This document shows, in pieces, positions 51,882 to 59,962 of a DNA stretch of 64,000 bases. Made by a program: the position numbers and the translations under genes. How positions within the stretch are numbered: position 1 is the stretch's first letter; every line of letters begins with the position of its first letter. Source of the DNA: Azolla caroliniana. Taxonomy: Eukaryota; Polypodiophyta. The DNA lies in assembly GCA_043228905.1 (NCBI GenBank), contig JBHGNT010000008.1:2790001-2854000 (forward strand). The letters run 5' to 3'. The notes under the pieces were generated by a model. That model was not told the origin of the DNA, made no database searches, and saw only the letters and a list, made by a program, of their open reading frames with translations.

Positions 51882-52494
51882 GAAGACTCCTACAACTCGT
51901 GCCAAGATTCACGGAAGGACTGAAGACGGCCATGACGGCAGGAGAACCATCACCGACACCGGTACTCTTCTCGAATCCGGAGGAGGGACCAACGATGGTG
52001 GACACCAGCAGTCCGGTAATCACTGCCATTGTAAAAGGGAAAGAACTCCCAGACACAGTTATAGACGGAGGCTCTGGGGTGAATGTAATAAGCCTCCGGA
52101 CGTGTGATGCCCTAGGAATCCACGAGTAGGAGCCGTGTCCGTTCTGGTTGCGGATGGCCGATACAAGCTCAGTGCGGCCGACAGGATTAATACGGAAATT
52201 AGAAGTCACCGTCGGCGGTCATACATTTTACATCTCGGCCGTAGTGCTACAATTACAGGCACAAGGCGCATACCCGCTATTGCTGGGGCGGCCATGGTTG
52301 AAAACGGCACATATCAAACAGAATTGGCGGAAAAATATAATTACCTTCCGGCGAGGAAAAGCCAAGGACGAGCACTGGCAAGGAATGTACACCGTTGTAT
52401 GCGGAATGCGTCAACATGCTAGAAGGGTTAGCGGACGAAGAAGAAGCTCAGTACCTCCAAGAAAACCCGAAGATCATACCCCTCTTCGAAATTG
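51851..52494 (+). pseudogene. Aspartic protease region of the outer element, broken
   Basis: It lies in the -1 frame relative to gag. The motif VIDGGSGVNVIS matches the retropepsin active-site pattern, with Asp-Gly-Gly replacing Asp-Ser/Thr-Gly. An in-frame TAG at 52127-52129 interrupts the domain; the frame resumes to YPLLLGRPWL, the second conserved block. A further frameshift near 52400 leads into the reverse transcriptase frame. Confidence 0.75.
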
Positions 52495-53541
52495 ACATTG
52501 CCGAAGCAGTAGCACCATACTTACCGCAACCGGAAGAGGCTGAAGCAGAACCGAATAAAGACGCAATTCGGGAGTTACGGCAAGCGCAGGAAGCGTTGGA
52601 ACGGGAAATGGCCGTTTCACAGCGCGTAAAAGCGTCGCAACTGGAAGAGGTGAACCTAGGGACCACGGACGAAGCAAAACCGGTGCACATCGCCAAGGAG
52701 ATGAAGTCTGAAGACAAAACGACGATGATCACACTTCTCACAGAATTTCGCGATGTGTTCGCCTGGTCATACGAAGACATGCGAGGACTCGACCCTCAGT
52801 TATACCAACATCAGGTGCACTTGAGCAAGGACGCAAAACCAGTGGCACAAAGATGGTACCAGATGAATCCCAATTATGCCGCCAAATTCAAGGAGGAAAT
52901 CGACAAACTACTAAGAGTTGGCTTTATCCGTCCGGTAAAGAAAGCGACATGGCTGAGCCTGATCATAGTCGTACCGAAGAAGAACGGAAAAATTCGAGTT
53001 TGCGTGGACTACTGGAAACTCAATGCGGCTACGGTAACGAATGTGTTTCCACTCCCGTTCACAGATGGAGTGTTGGATGTCGTCGCCGGCCATGAGGTCT
53101 ATAGCTTCCTAGACGGATTCAACGGGTATAATCAGATCCGGATGCACCCCGACGACCAAGAGAAAACGGCTTTCGTCACCGAATGGGGGGTGTTTGTGGT
53201 CGTGGTGATGATGTTCGGACTCAAAACGGCACCGGCAACATTTCAACGAATCATCATGGAAATCTTTGGTGAATATATTCCGGCTTTTATGCAGGTTTTC
53301 CTTGACGATTTTGCCGTCTATAGCCGGGAGGAGGACCATTTTCAGCACCTCCATCTTTGTCTTGAAAAGTGTAGAGCGTACCGGCTAAGCTTGAATCCGG
53401 CAAAGTGTGTATTTGACGTATCCAGTGGAACTCTATTAGGACATATTGTGAGCTAGGAAGGTATTGCAGTCGACCCGGACAAAGTGAAAGCCATATTAGA
53501 AGCACCGGCGCCGGTAACGGCAAAGGCATTAAGCCGGTTCT
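52395..53541 (+). pseudogene. Reverse transcriptase of the outer element, left part
   Basis: Blocks seen: DVFAWSYEDM, FIRPVKKATWLSLIIVVPKK, RVCVDYWKLNAAT, FGLKTAPATFQRI and the catalytic FLDDFAVYS. A TAG at 53454-53456 stands where Gln is likely (HIVS, stop, EGI). The frame then runs on to LSRF, where the chromovirus has inserted; it continues at 59478 once the insertion and one copy of the duplicated GTTCT are ignored. It reads as a degraded copy of a functional enzyme. Confidence 0.88.
53537..53541 (+). repeat. Target-site duplication GTTCT, left copy
   Basis: GTTCT here and at 59473-59477 flank the chromovirus exactly, as expected for Ty3/gypsy integrase. Confidence 0.95.
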
Positions 53542-53593
53542 TGTCATGAAGACATACATCTTGGCTTATCATGACATTCATCTTGGCGAACAA

Positions 53594-53645
53594 GGAATCG
53601 AACCCATAACCTCTTGGTTTACATATTGTACTTTAACCATTGTAA
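53594..53645 (-). other. tRNA-like segment inside the LTR (antisense)
   Basis: On the minus strand a perfect Pol III B-box, GGTTCGATTCC (53604-53594), is preceded by an A-box-like TGGTTAAAGTA (53639-53629) and an anticodon-arm-like TATGTAAACCAAGAGG. The T-stem pairs poorly and the acceptor stem is not recognisable, so it is a tRNA relic or mimic, not a functional tRNA. The same segment is in the 3' LTR at 58978-59023. Confidence 0.5.
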
Positions 53646-53818
53646 TAACATATGTGAGATGTAATCATAATAATTATATGTTTAGTTATTACGAGATATT
53701 TAGAACATTCTAGATTATTCTAGAATGTTCTTGAATATTTCATGATTATATTTATTATTATTATTATTCATAAATATCTAAAATATTCTAGAACATTCTA
53801 GAATACTCCATAAGGGCC

Positions 53819-53862
53819 TATAAATAAGAGTCCATACACTCATCACAACTCATTCGGTTCAA
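53819..53862 (+). promoter_or_regulatory. LTR promoter: TATA box and predicted transcript 5' end
   Basis: TATAAATA at 53819-53826. The bases 53852-53862 (ATTCGGTTCAA) are the exact complement of the primer-binding site and lie at the position expected for transcription start, which defines the start of the R region. Confidence 0.75.
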
Positions 53863-54090
53863 CACCAGTCTTTAGCCTTTAGCCTACTCCTTGTAATCTT
53901 CTTTCTCATAATATAATCGCATTCCCATTTCTTATCTCTCACTTATACTTTTCTCTCTCTCGCACTCTCTCCCTCTTTCACTCTCTTTCTATCACTATCG
54001 CTATCTCTACCGCTCTCGCCATCTCTATCGTTATCGTTATCTCTATCGCCATCGCTCTCTCTCTGCTTCCTACTCAAGAGTCACGACAGT

Positions 54091-54101
54091 TTGAACCGAA
54101 T
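54091..54101 (+). promoter_or_regulatory. Self-priming primer-binding site of the chromovirus
   Basis: TTGAACCGAAT starts two bases after the 5' LTR. It does not begin with TGG, so it does not fit a tRNA 3' end. It is the perfect 11-nt reverse complement of 53852-53862, the predicted first 11 bases of the element RNA. This is the arrangement known from Tf1 and the sushi group, where the transcript's own 5' end folds back, is cut and primes minus-strand DNA synthesis. Confidence 0.8.
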
Positions 54102-54173
54102 ATTTCTTTTCCCTTTCTCCAATAACCCTAGCAAGCTTTCTTCTTTATCCTTCTTTCTTTTTCCCCCGCGGTT

Positions 54174-55301
54174 ATGGAGTCGGTCAGCAAGCAAGAGTAT
54201 ATGCGTGTCCTTTCGGAGCTCGATATGCTCACCACTAAGTTTGTGGCATTAGAGCAAGAAAATCAAAGGCTACTCGGGGATCTTCAACAAGTCAGTACTG
54301 AGAAAGCTCATCAATATGAGGAGTTATCACAACGGGTTCATCAACTTGAGGCTACTATATTAGCATTACGAGAACAAGCGGCGGGGGTTCAAAACTCCCC
54401 AAGGGAACCAAAGATTAGCCTCCCTGCCAAGTTTGATGGTACCAGATCTCTCTTTCGAGGTTTCCTGAATCAAGTTCGTTTGGTGATTCAGTTACATCCC
54501 AATCGGTATCCAACTGATGCTGCCCGTGTGGGATTAATAGGAACCTTGCTAAGCGGTACAGCGTTAGCATGGTTTGCACCACTTCTTGAGAAGAAATCAC
54601 CATTACTGGAGGATTTCGAGGCATTCGTTAAGGAGTTTCAAGCTAGTTTTGGAGATACGGATAGCACTAGGACTGCAATAAACAAGATTCGAAGACTCCG
54701 ACAAGGAGATCGTCCCGCTTCAGCTTATGCCGCAGATTTCCGTCTCTTGGCATGCGACATCCCTTGGGATGAGGCAGCCTTAATGGATCAATTCCGTCAG
54801 GGTTTGCGTAACGATGTCAAAGATCTTCTTCTTACTTTCCATGAAGATCCAAAGTCTCTTACTGAAGCTATTAGCCGAGCTGTGCGATGTGATAATCGCC
54901 TATTTGAGCGACGTTCTGAACGTCAACAAATGTTACGCCGCCAACCGGAACAGACATACGCTTCTATAGTCGCCACACCGCCACAAGGTTCTAGACCCGT
55001 TACGAGGGATGGTCCCACTCCGATGGAAATAGAGTTGACACAACGTCGCGGGCCCTTATCAGATGCTGAGAAACAACGACGTCGAGCGCATCGCCTATGC
55101 CTCTACTGTGGTGGTCCAGGACATATAGCTGTGAATTGTCCACATAAACCCAGGCGTCAAGTTTACCAAGTAAGTGCACATGACAACCCTACATCAAGTT
55201 CTACTATCACTTCTAATAACTTAAGTACTAAGCCTACTAGCCCATGCCATGAGAATAGATTTGATGTCTTGAGCCAATTAGAGGATGTGTTAAACGAATA
55301 A
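54174..55301 (+). CDS. gag of the chromovirus
   Basis: An intact frame of 375 residues starts at the first ATG after the leader. Residues about 10-70 form a coiled coil (LEQENQRLL, HQLEATILALREQ). A capsid-type Retrotrans_gag region follows (AKFDGTRSLFRGFLNQ, YPTDAARVGLIGTLLSGTA, ALAWFAPL). One CCHC zinc knuckle, CLYCGGPGHIAVNC, stands near residue 308. The protein forms the particle that packages element RNA. The text resembles the gag of sushi-type and fungal chromoviruses. The stop codon lies 3 bases after a slippery heptamer, so most products should be Gag alone and a minority Gag-Pol. Confidence 0.93.
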   Translation: MESVSKQEYMRVLSELDMLTTKFVALEQENQRLLGDLQQVSTEKAHQYEELSQRVHQLEATILALREQAAGVQNSPREPKISLPAKFDGTRSLFRGFLNQVRLVIQLHPNRYPTDAARVGLIGTLLSGTALAWFAPLLEKKSPLLEDFEAFVKEFQASFGDTDSTRTAINKIRRLRQGDRPASAYAADFRLLACDIPWDEAALMDQFRQGLRNDVKDLLLTFHEDPKSLTEAISRAVRCDNRLFERRSERQQMLRRQPEQTYASIVATPPQGSRPVTRDGPTPMEIELTQRRGPLSDAEKQRRRAHRLCLYCGGPGHIAVNCPHKPRRQVYQVSAHDNPTSSSTITSNNLSTKPTSPCHENRFDVLSQLEDVLNE

Positions 55302-55333
55302 GTCCGGCCAAAATAGGAGCCATTTGGTTGGAC
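55289..55333 (+). promoter_or_regulatory. -1 programmed frameshift signal, gag to pol
   Basis: The heptamer GTTAAAC (55289-55295) is in the correct phase (G TTA AAC in gag frame). A 6-nt spacer follows, then a stem of 11 base pairs between 55302-55312 and 55323-55333, with two G-U pairs and a 10-nt loop. Pol is in the -1 frame and is open from 55265. GUUAAAC is the slippery site of an arterivirus, so it is a known functional heptamer. The overlap and geometry fit the classic design. Confidence 0.78.
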
Positions 55334-58300
55334 CATCCTAGTTATGTAGAGTCAGTACCTAGTTGTGGTTCCATTTCATCAAATCAAGTTAGTAGAGTTT
55401 TTTCTGCACAAGTCGAGCTTAGCACATCTACAGGTCATCGCGCCCTAGCCTCTACCCTCCTAGATTCCGGAGCCAATTCTTGTTTCATGGATCGCGAGTT
55501 TGCATTGACTCAAAACATCATCTTGAAAAAACTCCCAAACCCAGTAGCTGTAGGAGTCATCGATGGTCGCCCTATAGCATCAGGAGATATAGTCGAAGAG
55601 TCTGAACCAATTCGTGTAGTCCTAGGTAATTTGGCTAGTGTCATCTCATTTAACATCATTAGTAGTCCGGAGCACTCTCTAGTTCTTGGTCTTCCTTGGT
55701 TTGAGTTACATAACCCAACCATTGATTGGAGAAAAAGAACTATTGAAGAGGTCACCGTACAATCCAAGTCTCTTGAAGCTCCAACTAAGGATCTAGGATC
55801 CCCCACAATTTCAACAATCTCTATACATCAATTACGAGAGGATGGAAGAAAGGAAGACATGATGGTATTTGCGGTTTTAGCAACTCCCTCATCTAGCTCA
55901 CAAGAATTGGGGGTCCAACTACCAAAGAAGTACATAGAATTCTCCGATGTGTTCGATAAGGTGAAGGCTAATAGACTACCAGAGCATCGACCATATGATT
56001 GCCCAATTGATTTGCAGCCAGGAAAAGAGCCTCCATGGGGACCAATTTATAATCTTTCGCCCACGGAGTTAGAGGTTCTTCGAGAATATATCAATGAGAA
56101 CTTGGCAAATGGTTTTATCCAACATTCAAAATCTCCTGCTGGTGCACCCATCTTTTTCGTTAAGAAGAAAGATGGTACGCTTCGTATGGTCGTGGATTAT
56201 CGAGGCTTGAATAAAGTGACCGTTAGAAACCGATATGCTCTCCCATTGATCTCAAGCCTTCTAGAACGCCTCAGTGAAGCAAAGTATTTCACGAAGTTAG
56301 ATCTTCGAGGTGCCTACAACCTTGTTCGAATTCGTCCTGGGGATGAATGGAAGACGGCGTTCCGCACTCGCTATGGTCATTTTGAGTACACAGTGATGCC
56401 TTTTGGCCTCACGAATGCACCAGCAGTCTTCCAACATATGGCGAATGATATTTTTCGAGACTTCCTCGATATCTTCATCATTGTTTACCTGGATGATATC
56501 TTGATCTACTCAAAAACTCAAGAAGAACATGATATACATGTTCGCCAAGTTTTGCAACGGCTACGAGAGTATGGTCTCTATGCAAAATTGGAGAAGTGTA
56601 GTTTCGACCAACGTCAAGTGGAGTTTTTGGGGTACATAGTCTCTTCAAATGGCATCTCTATGGATCCATCAAAGGTTCAAACAATTTTGGATTGGCAAAC
56701 ACCACAGTCCGTGCGAGATGTGCAATGTTTTTTGGGGTTCGCAAACTTTTATCGCAAGTTCATCAAAGATTATTCAACAATTGTGTTGCCCCTCACTCAA
56801 CTGACGCACAAGAATCGATCATTTGTATGGAGTATAGATGCGAACTCTGCATTTGAGGGTTTAAAGCAAGCATTTACATCCGCACCAATCTTAATCCATG
56901 TCGATCCAATGAGGCGCTTTATACTTGAAGCTGATGCATCGGATTTCGCACTCGGAAGTGTACTATCCCAAATTGGTGATGATGGTGAATTGCACCCGGT
57001 GGCTTTTCACTCACGAAAATTTGAAGCCGCAGAAATCAACTATGAGATTCACGACAAAGAGCTTCTTGCCATTGTGGATTCTTTTCAACAATGGCGTCAT
57101 TTTCTGGAGGGTTCTTCTCAGCAGATTATTGTCTACAATGATCATAAAAATCTAACATACTTTCAAAGTGCTCGAGTCTTGAATCGACGACAAGCTCGTT
57201 GGGCGCAGTTCTTAACTCGTTTCGATTTTGTAATTCTATATCGCCCTGGGATGCAACAAGGAAAAGCAGATGCTTTATCTAGACGTTCGTATATGGAACT
57301 TCAACCTGGAGAGGCCGCATTTGAAAGCCAAAAGCAAATCCTCTTAGGTCCTGATCGTCTACGAATAATGGCAATGCATACCATCAACACACCGGGAGAT
57401 TCAAGGCTTCTTGATTCCATTCGTGAGCAGATTGCGACTGATGCGTTCGCCCAAGAGGTTTTGAGCCATATTATCCCAAATCGTGCATCTAGCTCCCAAA
57501 CTCAAAATCCTCGTCTAGACTACACCCAGTTTAGTTGGCATGATGGGTTACTTTTTCGACAAACTCTCTTGTATGTGCCTGACGGTCCTTCTCGACTCAA
57601 AGTCATGCAACAATGTCATGACACACCAATGGCGGGACACTTCGGCATCCACAAGACTTTTGAGTTGATTTCTCGCCGATATTGGTGGCCACGGCTTCGC
57701 CATTTTGTTACGGATTATGTTCGTAGCTGTGATACATGTTGCCGATCAAAAAAGCCTCGACATCATCCATATGGCTTATTACAGCCAATGCCTATTCCGG
57801 AGAGCCCATGGAAATCTATTTCCTTGGACTTTATTACGGATCTTCCACCTTCCAAGGGATTTGATTCGATTCTCACGGTTGTCGATCGTTTTACGAAGAT
57901 GGCACATTTCCTTCCATGCACAAAGACCATTACTAGTCAAGAGACAGCTGATTTACTCATGCGGGAGGTGTTTCGCCATCATGGTCTTCCGGATGATATT
58001 ATCAGTGATCGGGGTCCCCAATTCATCTCGAAATTTTGGCGGCACATGTTCAGACTCTTACATACTTCTTGTAAACTCTCTTCCGGCTACCATCCAGAGA
58101 CTAATGGGCAGAGTGAGCGCACCAACCAAACAGTCGAGCAATATCTACGTTGTTTTGTCAACTATCAACAAGATGATTGGGTGGATTTACTATCTTTGGC
58201 AGAATTTGCTTATAACAACTCCGAGCATTCTTCTACTGGATATTCCCCATTTTTTGCAAACATTGGGTACCATCCTCGTTGGACGATGCTTGAACATCCT

Positions 58301-58933
58301 GAACTCCCAAAAAACCCAGCTGCTGAAGATCGGCTCACTCGACTCCAAGAAGTTCAGGATATGCTTTTGCATCATTTATGTGAAGCCCAAAACACTCAAA
58401 AGAAGATTGCTGACCGTCATCGGCGTGATTCATCGACTACATTTCAAGTAGGCGATCGTGTATGGCTCTTACAAGGTAGCATTAAAACGACCCGACCTTG
58501 CTACAAATTGGATTATCAACGTTTTGGCCCATATGTCATAAGTGGTAAGATCAATGATGTGACATTTCGACTTGATCTTCCTCCTCATATGCGTCTTCAC
58601 CCGGTCTTCCATGTTTCACTTTTGGAGCCTTACACAACGAGCTCTATTCCGGGTCGTGTTACACCTCCCCCACCTCCAATTGACGTTTCCAATGGCTCTG
58701 AATATGAGGTTGCCGCTATCCTCGACTCCAAGATCATTCGCAACAAACTATACTACTTGGTTGATTGGTTAGGCTATACACCTAATGATCGAACATGGGA
58801 GCCTGCCGAACATCTTGCCAATGCCTCCGACATGGTTGTTGCATTTCACAACCAATATCCTCATAAACCAAGTCTGAACTCTTTTCTTCCGACTCGTGCA
58901 ACTCGTCATCGAAAAGGGGGGATAATGTCATGA
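55328..58933 (+). CDS. pol of the chromovirus: protease, RT, RNase H, integrase, chromodomain
   Basis: An unbroken frame of about 1200 residues follows in the -1 frame relative to gag. It is open from 55265 and has no early ATG, so it should be made as Gag-Pol. Counting from 55328: protease DSGANS (about 46); reverse transcriptase (about 230-420) with FVKKKDGTLRMVVDYRGLNK and catalytic YLDD (about 388); RNase H with EADASDFALG (about 533); integrase with an HHCC finger (about 765-810) and a D-D-35-E core (LDFITDLP, SDRGPQFIS, ETNGQSER); chromodomain (about 1125-1180) with YYLVDWLGY and RTWEPAEHL, whose aromatic residues suggest histone-tail binding and targeting to heterochromatin. The frame runs through the polypurine tract and ends 8 bases inside the 3' LTR. 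Confidence 0.95.
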   Translation: MDHPSYVESVPSCGSISSNQVSRVFSAQVELSTSTGHRALASTLLDSGANSCFMDREFALTQNIILKKLPNPVAVGVIDGRPIASGDIVEESEPIRVVLGNLASVISFNIISSPEHSLVLGLPWFELHNPTIDWRKRTIEEVTVQSKSLEAPTKDLGSPTISTISIHQLREDGRKEDMMVFAVLATPSSSSQELGVQLPKKYIEFSDVFDKVKANRLPEHRPYDCPIDLQPGKEPPWGPIYNLSPTELEVLREYINENLANGFIQHSKSPAGAPIFFVKKKDGTLRMVVDYRGLNKVTVRNRYALPLISSLLERLSEAKYFTKLDLRGAYNLVRIRPGDEWKTAFRTRYGHFEYTVMPFGLTNAPAVFQHMANDIFRDFLDIFIIVYLDDILIYSKTQEEHDIHVRQVLQRLREYGLYAKLEKCSFDQRQVEFLGYIVSSNGISMDPSKVQTILDWQTPQSVRDVQCFLGFANFYRKFIKDYSTIVLPLTQLTHKNRSFVWSIDANSAFEGLKQAFTSAPILIHVDPMRRFILEADASDFALGSVLSQIGDDGELHPVAFHSRKFEAAEINYEIHDKELLAIVDSFQQWRHFLEGSSQQIIVYNDHKNLTYFQSARVLNRRQARWAQFLTRFDFVILYRPGMQQGKADALSRRSYMELQPGEAAFESQKQILLGPDRLRIMAMHTINTPGDSRLLDSIREQIATDAFAQEVLSHIIPNRASSSQTQNPRLDYTQFSWHDGLLFRQTLLYVPDGPSRLKVMQQCHDTPMAGHFGIHKTFELISRRYWWPRLRHFVTDYVRSCDTCCRSKKPRHHPYGLLQPMPIPESPWKSISLDFITDLPPSKGFDSILTVVDRFTKMAHFLPCTKTITSQETADLLMREVFRHHGLPDDIISDRGPQFISKFWRHMFRLLHTSCKLSSGYHPETNGQSERTNQTVEQYLRCFVNYQQDDWVDLLSLAEFAYNNSEHSSTGYSPFFANIGYHPRWTMLEHPELPKNPAAEDRLTRLQEVQDMLLHHLCEAQNTQKKIADRHRRDSSTTFQVGDRVWLLQGSIKTTRPCYKLDYQRFGPYVISGKINDVTFRLDLPPHMRLHPVFHVSLLEPYTTSSIPGRVTPPPPPIDVSNGSEYEVAAILDSKIIRNKLYYLVDWLGYTPNDRTWEPAEHLANASDMVVAFHNQYPHKPSLNSFLPTRATRHRKGGIMS
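58911..58925 (+). promoter_or_regulatory. Polypurine tract of the chromovirus
   Basis: AAAAGGGGGGATAA immediately precedes the 3' LTR and primes plus-strand synthesis in this element class. It overlaps the last codons of pol. Confidence 0.85.
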
Positions 58934-59472
58934 AGACATACATCTTGGCTTATCATGACATTCATCTTGGCGAACCAGGAATCGAACCCATAACCTCTTG
59001 GTTTACATATTGTACTTTAACCATTGTAATAACATATGTGAGATGTAATCATAATAATTATATGTTTAGTTATTACGAGATATTTAGAACATTCTAGATT
59101 ATTCTAGAATGTTCTTGAATATTTCATGATTATATTTATTATTATTATTATTCATAAATATCTAAAATATTCTAGAACATTCTAGAATACTCCATAAGGG
59201 CCTATAAATAAGAGTCCATACACTCATCACAACTCATTCGGTTCAACACCAGTCTTTAGCCTTTAGCCTACTCCTTGTAATCTTCTTTCTCATAATATAA
59301 TCGCATTCCCATTTCTTATCTCTCACTTATACTTTTCTCTCTCTCGCACTCTCTCCCTCTTTCACTCTCTTTCTATCACTATCGCTATCTCTACCGCTCT
59401 CGCCATCTCTATCGTTATCGTTATCTCTATCGCCATCGCTCTCTCTCTGCTTCCTACTCAAGAGTCACGACA
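58926..59472 (+). repeat. 3' LTR of the chromovirus
   Basis: 547 bases, same limits as the 5' LTR, with one base difference (C at 58976 where the 5' LTR has A at 53592). The stop codon of pol lies at 58931-58933 inside it. GTTCT follows at 59473-59477. Confidence 0.95.
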
Positions 59473-59477
59473 GTTCT

Positions 59478-59962
59478 TAGGCTAGATCCGGTGGCACAGC
59501 CGGATGCTCCGATACTTGGCCGACTTGGCTACACCGTTGCATGCCGCCGTACATCAGACACCATTCCAGTGGACCGACACCGAGGATAGGGCGTATAGGG
59601 CCCTCAAGGTACTATTGTCGCAAGCACCGGTAGTGCAACCTCCGGATTGGAGTAAAGAATTTCACGTGTTCGTGGACGCCTCCGACATCGCAATCGGAAG
59701 CGTACTTATGCAGCTTACGGAGCCAAAATGGTACCGGCCAGTGTACTATGCCAGCCGAAAGCTATCCCAAGCAGAACGGAACTACTCTACCATGGAACAG
59801 GAAGCTCTGGGGATGATCTATAGTGTGACAAAGTTTCGGCATTATTTATTGGGAAGGAAGTTTTCCTTCCATGTAGATCATTCGGCACTCCTTTACCTGG
59901 TGTCCAAAGTGTCACTCACCGGCACATTGGCCCGGTGGACCTTATTGTTACAGGAATTCTAG
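59478..59962 (+). pseudogene. RNase H region of the outer element, right part
   Basis: It continues the reverse transcriptase frame cut at 53541. TAG codons at 59483-59485 and 59960-59962 interrupt it. Blocks seen: MLRYLADLATPLH, the RNase H VFVDASDIAIGSVL, YYASRKLSQAERNY and FHVDHSALLYLV. The first TAG stands where the reading before IRWHSRM suggests Gln. Confidence 0.88.

Larger units (their letters stand above)
53542..54088 (+). repeat. 5' LTR of the chromovirus
   Basis: Starts TGTCATGA and ends CACGACA, 547 bases. A TATA box (TATAAATA, 53819-53826) is followed 33 bases from its first T by the predicted transcript start (53852). The U5 side is strongly pyrimidine-rich with CTATCG-type words. 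Near the left end an antisense tRNA-like segment is seen (53594-53639). Confidence 0.95.
53542..59472 (+). mobile_element. Chromovirus (Ty3/gypsy with chromodomain), complete and young
   Basis: This 5931-bp element has two 547-bp LTRs, a 5-bp target duplication, a primer-binding site, open gag and pol frames, a polypurine tract and a C-terminal chromodomain. The LTRs differ at a single visible position (53592 versus 58976), so integration is recent. It lies inside the reverse transcriptase-RNase H part of the older outer element. The gag and reverse transcriptase text resembles the Tcn1/Tf1-sushi type known from fungi, vertebrates and some seed-free plants, rather than common seed-plant chromoviruses; this is judged by eye only. 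It may be capable of movement. Confidence 0.95.

Noticed and set aside
53594-53645. Functional tRNA-Tyr gene in the LTR
   Set aside because: Poor T-stem and no acceptor stem; kept only as a tRNA-like relic.
55313-55340. H-type pseudoknot at the frameshift site (loop TAGGA with downstream TCCTA)
   Set aside because: The five pairs exist, but only two bases would have to span an 11-bp stem, which is sterically unlikely; the simple stem-loop suffices.
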